This document shows positions 29,208 through 38,847 of a stretch of DNA of 64,000 bases, piece after piece; the first letter of the stretch is position 1, and each line of letters begins with the position of its first letter. Location: the NCBI GenBank assembly GCA_024281995.1, contig JAMWZW010000004.1:117391-181390 (forward strand). Direction: 5' to 3'. The DNA comes from Nitrosomonas sp. GTDB taxonomy: Bacteria > Pseudomonadota > Gammaproteobacteria > Burkholderiales > Nitrosomonadaceae. The notes under the pieces were generated by a model. That model did not search any database, was not told where the DNA came from, and was given only the letters and a program-made list of their open reading frames with translations. A program made the translations under genes and the position numbers.

Positions 29208-29729
29208 ATGATAATTCGACTGCGGATATTTTCATTTAGTATTTCAATATTATTATTTGTCATTCTTGCCAACCCGCTGCGCGCACAAGATTTACCTACA
29301 CAAAAACTATTGCCGTTGGAATTATCCACTCAGGCTGCTATGGCTGCCATCAAAAAATGCCATGACGATGGATTCAAAGTCAGTGTTGCCATTGTCGATC
29401 AATCCGGTTTGCTCAAAGTGCAGCTAAAAGCCGATGGCGCCGGACCTCACACGCTCGACAGCAGCCGCCGCAAAGCCTATACCGCCAACAGTTTACGCGA
29501 CTCGACCCATAAATATGCCGTACTGGTCGCACAGAAACCGGAATTGCAAAGCTTGACACGGTTGAATGAAAACATTTTATTATTGGGTGGTGGCTTTCCG
29601 ATCAAAGTCGGTGGTGAAGTGGTAGGTGGAATCGGCGTAGGCGGTGCACCTGGCATCGAATTTGATGAAATTTGCGCGAGCGCTGCATTGAAAATACTAA
29701 AAGCCGATGAGACTTATGAAAAGAAATGA
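29208..29729 (+). CDS. secreted GlcG/HbpS-family heme-binding-like protein
   Basis: A 173-residue protein with an N-terminal signal peptide (about 1-26, cleavage near LRA-QD). A single GlcG/HbpS (DUF336) domain follows: AAMAAIKKCHDDGFKVSVAIVDQSGLLKVQLKADGAGPHTLDSSRRKAYTANS and the glycine-rich LLLGGGFPIKVGGEVVGGIGVGGAPG. Family members bind heme or corrinoid-like ligands or occur beside glycolate oxidase genes; neither context is found here. AAGGAGCTG precedes the ATG, a strong ribosome site. Confidence 0.87.
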   Translation: MIIRLRIFSFSISILLFVILANPLRAQDLPTQKLLPLELSTQAAMAAIKKCHDDGFKVSVAIVDQSGLLKVQLKADGAGPHTLDSSRRKAYTANSLRDSTHKYAVLVAQKPELQSLTRLNENILLLGGGFPIKVGGEVVGGIGVGGAPGIEFDEICASAALKILKADETYEKK

Positions 29730-29736
29730 TATTTCG

Positions 29737-30777
29737 CTATTTTTTGCCGATCATCGCCACATAATCGATTAACAGTTCTTCCAGAAATAGGCGCGGATTC
29801 AACGGATGACGCGCCAGTTGCTGCCTGGCATTTAGTGTTCTGGCATAAGCAATGCACGCATACAGATCAATTTGCCTGCTTACCATCGCAATGGATGCCA
29901 TCTGATTCAGGAAATAGCGGATTTTTCCGGTAGTGCGATAACTGACCAGATCATAACACCATTGTTGTAGCCAATTCACGACAATGGGCAGATTGACTTG
30001 TTGCATGATCTGTGCACCGGCAACCGGATTCAGTTGCGTCGTATTGCTAACCAGATGAATGAACTGTTGATACTGCTGTGCGTGTTCATCTGTATTCAAT
30101 AATAATGCGGATAGTGGTGAATAACCCGCAGCGGCCAAGCTAGCATGCGGATCGCTGACCTCATGCTGAGTCAACCACGCAATAGATGTCGCCACATCCG
30201 GTATTGGCATAACCATTTGCTGGCAGCGACTGCGTATCGTCGGCAACAAGCGTTGTGCTTGATGTGTGACCAGAATAAACAACATATTCTCCGGAGGTTC
30301 TTCCAGTTTCTTTAACAACGCGTTGGCCGCCGCATTATTCATTGCTTCTGCTGGATAGATCAGAACAATCTTGTAACCCTGCTGATGCCCAGTCAGATAC
30401 ACAAAATCGTTTAGCTTGCGGATTTGCTCGATACTGATGTGCTGGCTAGCGTTCTTCTTGGTTGCGACACTGTTCGATTTTTCCTCACTTTCTTCTTTCT
30501 CACCTTGCTCAGCAAAACTACCCTTTAGCGCCTCAGGTAGAATCGCAAAAAAATTAGGGTGGGTATTTTGTTTAAACCATCCGCAACTCAGGCATGCACC
30601 GCATGCCTTACGTTCCACCTTGGGATCGGTGCATAACAATGATTGAGCAAAATACCGGGCAAAGTCGTATTTGCCGATCCCCTGTTTTCCCTTGAGCAGT
30701 ATGGCATGTCCTCGCAATCCAGAGTTTTTCAGCAATTTCTGCCATATTTCCTGCTGCCAGATATAAATGTCATCCAT
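29737..30777 (-). CDS. holB: DNA polymerase III delta-prime subunit
   Basis: A 346-residue clamp-loader subunit. It has the modified P-loop GKQGIGKYDFAR, the four-cysteine zinc module (CGACLSCGWF with upstream CTDPKVERKAC) and the SRC-containing segment LLPTIRSRCQ. A Lys/Glu/Ser-rich insertion (GEKEESEEKSNSVATKK) around residue 100 is longer than usual. The start overlaps the tmk stop by eight bases, the standard tmk-holB arrangement. Confidence 0.95.
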   Translation of the reverse strand: MDDIYIWQQEIWQKLLKNSGLRGHAILLKGKQGIGKYDFARYFAQSLLCTDPKVERKACGACLSCGWFKQNTHPNFFAILPEALKGSFAEQGEKEESEEKSNSVATKKNASQHISIEQIRKLNDFVYLTGHQQGYKIVLIYPAEAMNNAAANALLKKLEEPPENMLFILVTHQAQRLLPTIRSRCQQMVMPIPDVATSIAWLTQHEVSDPHASLAAAGYSPLSALLLNTDEHAQQYQQFIHLVSNTTQLNPVAGAQIMQQVNLPIVVNWLQQWCYDLVSYRTTGKIRYFLNQMASIAMVSRQIDLYACIAYARTLNARQQLARHPLNPRLFLEELLIDYVAMIGKK

Positions 30778-31396
30778 GTTTCAGTATATTCAGCAAAATT
30801 TTCTCAACAGCAGCTTTCACTTCGTTTAGAGGCAAACTGCTGTCGATTATTTTGATGCGATGCGGAAATTGCCGCGCCCTATCCCGATAGGCGACGCGCA
30901 CTCGTTGAAAAAAATCGCTTTGCTCTTGTTCAAAACGGTCTGCATTTTTGATCTGACTGACCCGCTGCTGCCCCAATTCTACAGGTACATCAAAATAAAG
31001 CGTCAAGTCCGGCTGCACTGAATCTTGCGTCCACTGTTCCAGAATTGCCAGTTTTTGAATATTTACTCCTCTCCCTCCTCCTTGATAAGCAAAACTGGCA
31101 TCACTAAAGCGATCGGAGATGACCCATTGACCTAGCGTCAATGCCGGCAGAATTACTTTATCCAAGTGCTCCCGACGTGCTGCAAACATCAGCAATGCCT
31201 CTGTTTCCGGATGCATAGTGATCGATTTATCGAGCAACAAGACACGCAATTGCTCACCCAAAGGTGTTCCGCCAGGTTCCCGCGTCACGACCGTGGCGCA
31301 ATCGACACGCTGTAATAGTTGCACAATCCAGGCAAGCTGGGTCGATTTGCCCGCACCGTCAATGCCTTCCAATGTAATAAATTTGCCTGACCTCAT
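30770..31396 (-). CDS. tmk: thymidylate kinase
   Basis: A 208-residue dTMP kinase forming dTDP. The P-loop is EGIDGAGKST near residues 10-19, followed by the TREPGGTPLGE substrate segment, the DR motif in ISDRFSDASFAYQGGGRG (lid) and a C-terminal KIIDSS segment. It is complete and overlaps holB downstream. Confidence 0.96.
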   Translation of the reverse strand: MRSGKFITLEGIDGAGKSTQLAWIVQLLQRVDCATVVTREPGGTPLGEQLRVLLLDKSITMHPETEALLMFAARREHLDKVILPALTLGQWVISDRFSDASFAYQGGGRGVNIQKLAILEQWTQDSVQPDLTLYFDVPVELGQQRVSQIKNADRFEQEQSDFFQRVRVAYRDRARQFPHRIKIIDSSLPLNEVKAAVEKILLNILKHG

Positions 31397-31468
31397 GTTA
31401 GGTATGTTTTCGAATACTGTTAGGATAAGCTACTATGTACTGACATTCTGTAACTATTCAATTTTACC

Positions 31469-32032
31469 ATGCACATTGATGCCGACGGCTTACTTGATAG
31501 CGCCCGATTTATCGAATCCCCCAATTGTGATGAACGACCGAAAGACACAAACATTAGTTTATTGGTCATTCATAATATCAGCCTGCCGCCCAATGAATTT
31601 AGCGGCAACGGTGTAATTGAATTATTCACCAACCAACTCGATCCGCGCGCGCATCCTTATTACCAAACTCTGCATAAACTCAGAGTATCTGCACATTTTT
31701 TTATCCGCCGTGATGGCAGTGTGATTCAATTCGTTCCCTGCACCAAACGTGCTTGGCATGCCGGCGTATCGTGCTGGCAAGGCAAGCCACAATGCAATGA
31801 TTTTTCAATAGGCATAGAAGTGGAAGGCAGCGACATCACACCTTTTACCGACGCGCAATATACTGCATTGATTGCATTGACAAAATGCTTATGTAATTAC
31901 TACTCAATCAAAGATATCGCAGGTCATTCTGACATTGCGCCCGACCGAAAAACAGATCCTGGGCCTTATTTCGATTGGGAAAAATATGCTGCTCCTCTAG
32001 GTAATAGTGTCATAAAAAAAAACAATTTATAA
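31469..32032 (+). CDS. ampD: 1,6-anhydro-N-acetylmuramyl-L-alanine amidase
   Basis: A 187-residue zinc amidase of cytoplasmic peptidoglycan recycling. The zinc ligands are visible as His in LLVIHNIS, His in DIAGHSDIAPDRKTDPG and the Asp of the same segment. SAHFFIRRDGSVIQFVP, AWHAGVS and NDFSIGIEVEG are the usual AmpD blocks. No signal peptide is present, as expected. It is divergent from tmk. The last residues (SVIKKNNL) are not conserved. Confidence 0.94.
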   Translation: MHIDADGLLDSARFIESPNCDERPKDTNISLLVIHNISLPPNEFSGNGVIELFTNQLDPRAHPYYQTLHKLRVSAHFFIRRDGSVIQFVPCTKRAWHAGVSCWQGKPQCNDFSIGIEVEGSDITPFTDAQYTALIALTKCLCNYYSIKDIAGHSDIAPDRKTDPGPYFDWEKYAAPLGNSVIKKNNL

Positions 32033-32175
32033 CGAACTGAAATATCTGGAAAATTGTAACTTGGTTAATTGACTGTAGATAATACGTACATGTACATTTA
32101 TTCGACGTGCTTGCGCTTCATGCCAGGCCACTCTGCACTGTAGCTGCCAGCAATAATTGCAATTCAAAATCCGCA

Positions 32176-32310
32176 TCATTCATTAAATCTTGAAATTTCT
32201 ACTTCACCAGTTACTGGTGCAGCAGCATCTTTTTTAACTTCGATCAGAACTCGCCGGCGACCACCAATTGAGGCACCGCAAACTTGTCTTACTAGGTATA
32301 ACAATTTCAT
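32176..32310 (-). CDS. small 44-residue ORF, possibly a decayed gene start
   Basis: An ATG at 32310 preceded by GAAGGAAA opens a frame encoding MKLLYLVRQVCGASIGGRRR.. and ending EISRFNE. Just past the stop the same style of sequence continues in other frames (DADFELQLLLAATVQSGLA, then WHEAQARRINVHVR), which suggests a longer gene broken by one or two frameshifts. It lies in the otherwise empty 450 bases between ampD and a lipoprotein gene. No family recognised. Confidence 0.35.
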   Translation of the reverse strand: MKLLYLVRQVCGASIGGRRRVLIEVKKDAAAPVTGEVEISRFNE

Positions 32311-32482
32311 TATTAAAATTTCCTTCAGAAGGTTAACAGACATTAAGTACTTCGTTTTGCGGTGCCATACCCTAGCAATGCGAATTTAACAACATTTTCG
32401 GGTTGTAGTATAGAATTCACCTTAATTGATAATCATGCTTCCAATAAACTGAATCTGCCTATATTTTTTATGAGGGGTCAAC

Positions 32483-32803
32483 ATGTCTCGAGCGTTTTTT
32501 ATTATCCTTGCTTTCGCTGTTCTTCAAGGATGTGCAACTTCCAGAGAAATATTTCTTGCTGATGGAACAAAAGGACATAACATCAACTGCAGCGGCGCGG
32601 GAATGAATTACAGCAATTGTCTTGAAAAAGCCGGTGAAATTTGTGGTGCTCGTGGATACCAAATACTTAATCAACAAGGTGAAGTGGTTCCTTTCTCTAC
32701 CGCAATTCGTGAGTTTGGCTCGACCATGCGATCGCCCTCAATTGGATATTTGGTTCAATCAGGCTCGGTAATCACTCGTAATCTTTTTATCAAATGTAAA
32801 TAA
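32483..32803 (+). CDS. small lipoprotein, function unknown
   Basis: A 106-residue protein with a lipoprotein signal (AFAVLQGC, lipid Cys near residue 17). Its mature part carries four further cysteines (NCSGAGMNYSNC, CGARGY, final KC), plausibly in two disulfides. The CLEKAGEICGARGYQIL segment resembles many short uncharacterised proteobacterial lipoproteins. GAGGGGTCAAC precedes the ATG. It is convergent with pstB. Confidence 0.75.
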   Translation: MSRAFFIILAFAVLQGCATSREIFLADGTKGHNINCSGAGMNYSNCLEKAGEICGARGYQILNQQGEVVPFSTAIREFGSTMRSPSIGYLVQSGSVITRNLFIKCK

Positions 32804-32884
32804 AAAATAACACCCTGAGATAGCATCGCTATAGGATAAAAATAGCATTTATTTTGGGTTAATTTTTTCTATGGATAATTACCG

Positions 32885-33664
32885 TTAACCAAATTTGCCG
32901 GTAATGTAATCTTCGGTGGCTCTTTGCTTCGGGGTCGTGAAAATAGTATCGGTATTACCAAACTCAATCAGCTCGCCTAAATACATGTATGCGGTGTAGT
33001 CTGAAACACGTGCTGCTTGTTGCATGTTATGGGTAACAATGACGATGGTGTAATCTTGTTTAAGTGTAAAAATTAAATCTTCAATTCGCGCTGTTGAAAT
33101 GGGATCGAGCGCAGAAGTTGGCTCATCAAGCAATACCACTTCAGGTTTTACTGCGATAGTACGGGCAATACACAAACGTTGCTGCTGCCCACCGGAAAGG
33201 CTGGTACCGCTATGATCCAGTTTATCCTTCACTTCATCTAGCAATGCTGCTTTATCAAGCGCCCATTCAACCCGCTCCGCGAGTTCATTGCGATTCAATG
33301 TTTCATACAATTTCACACCAAATGCCACGTTATCAAAAATTGACATGGGAAATGGCGTAGGCTTCTGAAACACCATGCCCATTTTTGCACGCAAAATATT
33401 CAGATCCTGTTTGCCATCGAGAATATTTTTACCGTCCATGATGATTTTACCTTTGGCTTCCTGGCTGGGATAGAGTTGATACATGCGGTTGAAAGTGCGA
33501 AGCAATGTAGATTTTCCGCATCCGGAAGGGCCAATAAAAGCGGTAACCTTATTTTTAGTGATCGCCATATTGATGGATTTCAATGCATGATACTTCGCAT
33601 AGAAAAAATCCAAATCGTGAATGGTTACTTTGGCGTTATTTGCCAAGTTAGGGATTTCATTCAT
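32885..33664 (-). CDS. pstB: phosphate ABC transporter ATP-binding protein
   Basis: A 259-residue ATPase of the high-affinity phosphate importer. Walker [10 protein letters not shown], signature [14 protein letters not shown], Walker [14 protein letters not shown] and the switch His (VTHNMQQ) are intact. I chose the ATG at 33664, just after the pstA stop (33672), rather than the upstream ATG at 33715 that lies inside pstA. It is the last gene of pstSCAB; no phoU follows. Confidence 0.95.
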   Translation of the reverse strand: MNEIPNLANNAKVTIHDLDFFYAKYHALKSINMAITKNKVTAFIGPSGCGKSTLLRTFNRMYQLYPSQEAKGKIIMDGKNILDGKQDLNILRAKMGMVFQKPTPFPMSIFDNVAFGVKLYETLNRNELAERVEWALDKAALLDEVKDKLDHSGTSLSGGQQQRLCIARTIAVKPEVVLLDEPTSALDPISTARIEDLIFTLKQDYTIVIVTHNMQQAARVSDYTAYMYLGELIEFGNTDTIFTTPKQRATEDYITGKFG

Positions 33665-33671
33665 CTTAAAC

Positions 33672-34520
33672 TTATTGATTAATCTGCTCGTGTTTACGTA
33701 AGAAAAAGCGGGCAATGATGTTAAGCGCTAGAACACTCAACGTGATCAGCAGAGCTCCCGCCCACGCTAATTCCTGCCAATATTCATAGGGGCTCATGGC
33801 AAATTGAAAAATAGCCACTGGTAAATTAGCCATAGGGCGATTCATATCTACGCTCCAAAACTGATTGTTTAATGCAGTAAACAGCAATGGCGCAGTTTCT
33901 CCGCTAATACGCGCGATGGCCAGTAAAATACCGGTCAATATGCCAGCTTTGGATGCACGCCAGGTCACCAGAGTAATTATTTTCCAATGCGGCGCGCCTA
34001 AAGCGGCGGCAGCCTCACGCAAACTATTGGGAATAAGTCGCAGCATATCTTCGGTAGTGCGCACAACGACGGGAATAACAATCAATGATAAAGCCAGCAC
34101 ACCAGCCCAGCCGGAAAAATGGCCTACCCGGGCAACATAAACGGTATAAACAAAAAGACCAATCACAATTGACGGCGCGGACAGTAGAATATCGTTGATA
34201 AAACGGGTAACTGGAGCAAGCCAACCGCGCTGACCAAATTCGGCCAAGTAAGTGCCCGCCATGATACCAATCGGGGTACCAATCGCAGTGGCGATCGAAA
34301 CCATAGCTATACTGCCTGCAATGGCATTCAATAAACCGCCATTTTCGTCAGGTGCTGGCGTCATTTGCATAAACAACGCCAAATTCATGCCACCTAATCC
34401 CTTATTGAACAATGTAAATAAGATCCAAAACAGCCACGCTAGTCCAATTCCCATTGCCAATACAGAACCAATAAGATTAATTGCGTTTACAATGCGGCGC
34501 CGGGTATAAATGGAAACCAT
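33672..34520 (-). CDS. pstA: phosphate ABC transporter permease PstA
   Basis: A 282-residue inner-membrane permease with six hydrophobic helices and the ABC permease EAA-like loop ([19 protein letters not shown]). It pairs with PstC to form the phosphate channel. Tight spacing to pstB (7 bases) and pstC (9 bases) supports one operon. Confidence 0.95.
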   Translation of the reverse strand: MVSIYTRRRIVNAINLIGSVLAMGIGLAWLFWILFTLFNKGLGGMNLALFMQMTPAPDENGGLLNAIAGSIAMVSIATAIGTPIGIMAGTYLAEFGQRGWLAPVTRFINDILLSAPSIVIGLFVYTVYVARVGHFSGWAGVLALSLIVIPVVVRTTEDMLRLIPNSLREAAAALGAPHWKIITLVTWRASKAGILTGILLAIARISGETAPLLFTALNNQFWSVDMNRPMANLPVAIFQFAMSPYEYWQELAWAGALLITLSVLALNIIARFFLRKHEQINQ

Positions 34521-34529
34521 AAAGATGCT

Positions 34530-35552
34530 TTAAGAAATATCGCCATTACGTTTCCTGAGTCGCAGCAAAAGAATTTTGGAGCAAGCCAGTACTATGAAAG
34601 TTATTAAAAACAAAATCAAACCCAACTCAATGAGCGCAGCCGTATATAACTCGCCATCCGCTTCAGTAAATTCATTGGCCAGTGCGGAAGCAATACTATT
34701 GCCAGGCATAAAAAGCGAGGCATGTAATTGATGGGCGTTACCTATCACAAAAGTAACCGCCATCGTTTCTCCCAGTGCACGTCCCAAACCAAGCATGATC
34801 CCGCCGACCATACCGATACGTGTGTAAGGAATGACAACATGCCAAATAACCTCCCATGTCGTCGCACCTAACGCATAAGCGGATTCTTTCAGCATGGATG
34901 GCACAACCTCAAAAACATCGCGCATCACCGCTGCAATAAATGGAATCACCATGATTGCCAATATAATACCCGCGGTCAACGTGCCAATACCCATAAAGGC
35001 ACCCGCAAATAAAAAGTCTATACCTGGAATTTGTCCTAAGGTATTTTGCAGCCAAGGCTGCCCCGTATGCGCAAAGATCGGGGCAAAAACAAATAAACCC
35101 CACATGCCGTAAATGATGCTGGGAATTCCGGCCAAAAGCTCGATGGCCGTTCCAAGAGGCCGGCGCAACCAAGGCGGAGACAATTCCGTTAAGAACAGCG
35201 CAATTCCAAAACTAATCGGAATGCCAATGGACAGCGCGATAATCGATGTGACCAATGTTCCGGCAATCGGAACCAGGCCGCCAAATTTTTCGGTAACAGG
35301 ATTCCATTCACTATTGATCAGAAAATTAAAACCAAAAGCCTTAATCGCCGGTATACTTCCAACAAGTAATGAAATAACCAAGCCCGTTAGTAGAATCAAT
35401 ACAATCAAGGTAAAAAACCAAGTGGTGCTACGAAAAATCGAATCATAGAACAACTGTCTTTTTAATTTTGCAACCACATGAATTTTTGCCATTTTTTTAT
35501 CCGGCAAACTGAAAGTACCTGAATTGCTTTGATTGGTGTAATTCACATTCAT
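34530..35552 (-). CDS. pstC: phosphate ABC transporter permease PstC
   Basis: A 340-residue permease with an N-terminal cytoplasmic extension of about 45 residues, then six or more helices and the EAA-like loop ([22 protein letters not shown]). The [21 protein letters not shown] segment is characteristic of PstC. It lies 42 bases after pstS. Confidence 0.95.
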   Translation of the reverse strand: MNVNYTNQSNSGTFSLPDKKMAKIHVVAKLKRQLFYDSIFRSTTWFFTLIVLILLTGLVISLLVGSIPAIKAFGFNFLINSEWNPVTEKFGGLVPIAGTLVTSIIALSIGIPISFGIALFLTELSPPWLRRPLGTAIELLAGIPSIIYGMWGLFVFAPIFAHTGQPWLQNTLGQIPGIDFLFAGAFMGIGTLTAGIILAIMVIPFIAAVMRDVFEVVPSMLKESAYALGATTWEVIWHVVIPYTRIGMVGGIMLGLGRALGETMAVTFVIGNAHQLHASLFMPGNSIASALANEFTEADGELYTAALIELGLILFLITFIVLACSKILLLRLRKRNGDIS

Positions 35553-35594
35553 TTTGCAATTACTCTACGTACCGCTTGTTTGTTTAATCTTTTT

Positions 35595-36647
35595 TTAACG
35601 TACGGCATAAATCGAAAGGCCATCTTTATCTTTAATATTTTCCTGCCATGCATCTTTAATCAGCTTAACGATGTTATCGGGCAGAGGAATATAATCCAGT
35701 TGTAACGCCATATCATCACCTTCCTGGTAAGCCCATTCAAAAAATTTCAGTACTTCTTGTGCATGCATGCGATTATCCTGGGATTTGTGCATTAGAACGA
35801 AGGTGGCTCCGGTGATCGGCCAGCTATTATGGCCCGGTTTATAGGTAAGGATTTCATAAAAACCGGATGCCGCATCCCATTGTGTATTTTCAGCCGCCGC
35901 TCTATAACTGGTTTCGGTGGGTTTTACGAAATCGCCATCATGGCTTTGCAATAACACATAATTCATCTTACTTTGCTTAACGTAAGCAGCCTCAACGTAA
36001 CCAATTGAATTCTTGATCTGCCGCACAAAATTAGCTACGCCTTCATTTCCTTTACCGCCGGTACCAATTGGCCAAGCCACAGACACATCAGCACCTACTT
36101 TTGCTTCCCATTCCGGACTCACTTTGCTCAAATAATCGGTAAATAAGAATGTAGTACCTGAACCATCGGCGCGATGAACCACGGCAATGTTGCTGGCTGG
36201 CAAATCAATAGCAGTATTTAAGCTGGCGATCGCTGCATCATTCCAACGCTTGATTTTGCCAAGAAAAATATCGGCCAGCACGGTACCGGTAAGCTTGATT
36301 TGACCTGCGTTAATACCATCCAAATTAACAACCGGTACTACCGCTCCAATAACTGTAGGAAATTGCATCAGATTGTTTTTATACAATTCCTGCAAGGGTA
36401 ATGGTTTGTCCGATGCGCCAAAATCAATCGTTTTAGCTTTGATTTGCTTAATACCGCCGCCTGAACCAATGGATTGATAATTCAAACGAACACCGGTTGC
36501 TTTTTTATAAGCATCCGCCCATTTAGCATAAATCGGATAAGGAAAGGTTGCCCCAGCGCCGGTAATATCAGCGGCTAATGCAAAAGTCGTTACTACTAGC
36601 AACAATATCGATACAGCCAATCGTGCAAGACTGATCCGCAATCGCAT
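35595..36647 (-). CDS. pstS: periplasmic phosphate-binding protein PstS
   Basis: A 350-residue protein with a signal peptide (about 1-25, cleavage at ALA-AD). The phosphate-binding signature ITGAGATFPYPIYAKW and the GSGGGIKQIKAKTIDFGASDKPL segment are present, together with the RADGSGTTFLFTDYL ligand loop. It is the first gene of pstSCAB and is preceded by an 11-bp-phased PhoB-like array at 36702-36730. Confidence 0.96.
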   Translation of the reverse strand: MRLRISLARLAVSILLLVVTTFALAADITGAGATFPYPIYAKWADAYKKATGVRLNYQSIGSGGGIKQIKAKTIDFGASDKPLPLQELYKNNLMQFPTVIGAVVPVVNLDGINAGQIKLTGTVLADIFLGKIKRWNDAAIASLNTAIDLPASNIAVVHRADGSGTTFLFTDYLSKVSPEWEAKVGADVSVAWPIGTGGKGNEGVANFVRQIKNSIGYVEAAYVKQSKMNYVLLQSHDGDFVKPTETSYRAAAENTQWDAASGFYEILTYKPGHNSWPITGATFVLMHKSQDNRMHAQEVLKFFEWAYQEGDDMALQLDYIPLPDNIVKLIKDAWQENIKDKDGLSIYAVR

Positions 36648-36701
36648 CTAAATTCTCCTGTGTAATGAATTTCAATTGACTAAACATCTTAATGAGGAGA
36701 T

Positions 36702-36730
36702 ATGACAAGGTAATTACAACCCCATTACAT
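36702..36730 (-). promoter_or_regulatory. predicted Pho box upstream of pstS
   Basis: On the plus strand ATGACAA (36702), ATTACAA (36713) and ATTACAT (36724) are spaced by exactly 11 bases. Read on the minus strand they are TTGTCAT, TTGTAAT and ATGTAAT, matching the CTGTCAT/CTGTAAT half-site of PhoB. The array ends about 55 bases before the pstS ATG. The same pattern occurs upstream of two other genes in this window. Confidence 0.65.
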
Positions 36731-36957
36731 GTAGGAATCCTCCCGGGGATTGCCAGAATAGGTTCACTGGGAGGAAAGGAAGGAAAAGTACTCATGAGAT
36801 ATAAAACCCAATTCAACACGCTCTCGATCTCGTGGATCGTTGTGACATTTCCATGGAAGGAAGTGCTTGGGTCAAGCGGTTCATCTACTCGAAGGGGCTG
36901 TAGATGGCTATCCAATATCTATATTTTATGTAATACCGGGAATCAACAATTTCTTTA

Positions 36958-37170
36958 TTATGGATTGCGCACTATCGCATTGGTGTTTTTAGGTTTATCC
37001 AGAAGAAGACCCAGCATCAGATAAACAAAATAAAGGTATATTCCGGCAGTAATGGCCGAAATGCTCTCCCAATCAGCAGATGCCTCAGACAGTACAATGC
37101 TATAAATTACACTTAGCAAAATAAAGCAGACACAGATTGTTGTAATGATAAAAATGTTATTGCGTTTCAT
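36958..37170 (-). CDS. small two-helix membrane protein
   Basis: A 70-residue protein (MKRNNIFIITTICVCFILLSV..) with two hydrophobic helices at about 6-28 and 38-58. CAGGAGGATC before the ATG at 37170 fixes the start, while an earlier in-frame ATG at 37206 lacks such a site. It sits between the PhoX-type gene and pstS on the same strand. No known family. A role in phosphate starvation is possible by position only. Confidence 0.62.
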   Translation of the reverse strand: MKRNNIFIITTICVCFILLSVIYSIVLSEASADWESISAITAGIYLYFVYLMLGLLLDKPKNTNAIVRNP

Positions 37171-37218
37171 AATTAGATCCTCCTGACAATTGCAGATTGT
37201 GTTCATCTCACGTCAAAA

Positions 37219-38562
37219 TTATTCTTCATTACGCCATTTCTTTTTATCATCATGAGTATGCCTGCGCGTGATAGCCATGGTCTTATCATTACCCGTACCG
37301 GAATGCTGAATGTTGACATATAAGGTGTGCGGATCTTTACCAAAATAGATGCCCGTACCTTCTGCGGACTGATCTTTGAGTGAAGCAAACAGATGCACAC
37401 CATCGCTATAACCGTCGCCATCGTCATCAGGCAACGCAACCCAAATGTCGCTATTGTCATTGTCCTCAACAATCCACAGCTTACCATCAGGGCCATTTGC
37501 CAGATTGTCCGGTCTTCTGAAACCGGTGACCCCAGGTGTTGTATTGGTAGGTCTGATTTCAAAAGGAACATTGACACCCGGCTGCACAAAGTAACTCACT
37601 TTAGGCACAGCCGACAGTTTTATCGCCAGAACTGCGCCAGGACCATCCGTATTGGCTGCATTGGTCGCATCTTCACAGGTCAACGCGGCATACAAGGTGC
37701 GTCCGATACGTTCCAAGTCTTCAGGACGGCAGAAAGGCGTTGCATTGACTGCTTGAGCTGCAACCCTGGCACTGATTTGAACCTGATTCATATCTAGTGC
37801 TACCCATTCGGCATCACCAGTCTTGGCACCATTTTTTACACGTAATGCATATAACTGGCCGCTACTCAAGTCGCCATAATTTTCTGGAACGAATTTATAA
37901 ATCGAACCTGCTCTGTCTTCGTCAATAACGTAAACATTGCCTTCTTCGTCAATTTCGATACCTTCATGTGATAACGATCCAAGCAGCGGCCGTACTTTGA
38001 TTGCTTCGACTTGAGTTGGATTGTTTTTGGCAAATGACATCTCATATAGCAGGCCACTTTGTGCATGAGGCACTTCAGGATCAGGAATTTGCGCAGTAAT
38101 AGTTTCTTCTGCAAACAATAAGGTTTGCCAAGGCGTCCAAACCAAGCCATCGAGCGCTTCCCAATCCGTGCGCTGCGCTAATACTTTGGCATTACCCGTT
38201 TTCAAATCTACTACTGAAACCGCACCTCCTAAATAGGGGTCAGTACCAGGACGTACTTCATGCGTACGATAAAGGTAACGGCCTGCATGCTTTCCAGTTT
38301 CATTAACCGTATTCATGTCATTCAGATCCGGAGAATTAGGATAAATATCCAAGTTTCTTTCATCGGAAACAATATACTGTTTATAACCTTTCGGAATCAC
38401 CCAAGGCTTGGTATTCAAAATATGCGGATCTGTTGTTGTTTGCTCATAAGCTGATGCAGCAATAGGTTTGAATTTCATCGGACCGTCAATTTTTTCTGCA
38501 CCTGCATAGACCAATGTCGTCAATACAGCACATACGGGTAGCGTTAGAATCGATTTTTTCAT
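37219..38562 (-). CDS. phoX: PhoX-type (DUF839) secreted alkaline phosphatase
   Basis: A 447-residue secreted protein with signal peptide (about 1-21). The long body resembles PhoX/DUF839 six-bladed propellers: YLYRTHEVRPGTDPYLGGAVSVVDL, LSHEGIEIDEEGNVYVIDEDRAGSIYKFVP, FCRPEDLERIGRTLYAALTCEDA and FRRPDNLANGPDGKLWIVEDND. The many acidic and the HEG..DE residues are in place for Ca/Fe binding. It would release phosphate from organic esters in the periplasm or outside. The ATG at 38562 follows GGAGAAAA; an upstream in-frame ATG at 38640 would mask the signal peptide. No twin-arginine motif is evident, unlike typical PhoX. A four-fold Pho-box array lies about 100 bases upstream. Confidence 0.82.
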   Translation of the reverse strand: MKKSILTLPVCAVLTTLVYAGAEKIDGPMKFKPIAASAYEQTTTDPHILNTKPWVIPKGYKQYIVSDERNLDIYPNSPDLNDMNTVNETGKHAGRYLYRTHEVRPGTDPYLGGAVSVVDLKTGNAKVLAQRTDWEALDGLVWTPWQTLLFAEETITAQIPDPEVPHAQSGLLYEMSFAKNNPTQVEAIKVRPLLGSLSHEGIEIDEEGNVYVIDEDRAGSIYKFVPENYGDLSSGQLYALRVKNGAKTGDAEWVALDMNQVQISARVAAQAVNATPFCRPEDLERIGRTLYAALTCEDATNAANTDGPGAVLAIKLSAVPKVSYFVQPGVNVPFEIRPTNTTPGVTGFRRPDNLANGPDGKLWIVEDNDNSDIWVALPDDDGDGYSDGVHLFASLKDQSAEGTGIYFGKDPHTLYVNIQHSGTGNDKTMAITRRHTHDDKKKWRNEE

Positions 38563-38661
38563 GAATTTTCTCCATCGAATTAGAATTACAATTTGATATT
38601 CTGAAACTGAAACGTGAAGCCAAATTGGCTTTTTACGCAACTGTTACTGTATAGACGTCAC

Positions 38662-38699
38662 ATGAAAGGCCGATGTCATGAAAATGAATTTTTCATGAA
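38662..38699 (-). promoter_or_regulatory. predicted four-part Pho box upstream of phoX
   Basis: Plus-strand ATGAA/ATGTC cores begin at 38662, 38673, 38684 and 38695, exactly 11 bases apart. On the minus strand these are TTCAT, GACAT, TTCAT and TTCAT, resembling PhoB half-site ends. A weaker fifth (ATAGA, 38651) stays in phase. The phasing is stronger evidence than the individual sequences. Confidence 0.6.
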
Positions 38700-38847
38700 T
38701 GCTTTGTTGCAATAACCTCAGTTTTTGCTAAAAGCTAAAAATGACAAAACCGCTGCCACTTTACGTGAACAGCGGTTATTATCGGGCTTATTGATAGGAA
38801 GGCTTTTCAATGGGTAAAACCCCTGAAAAACCTTCAATTCAGTAAAA

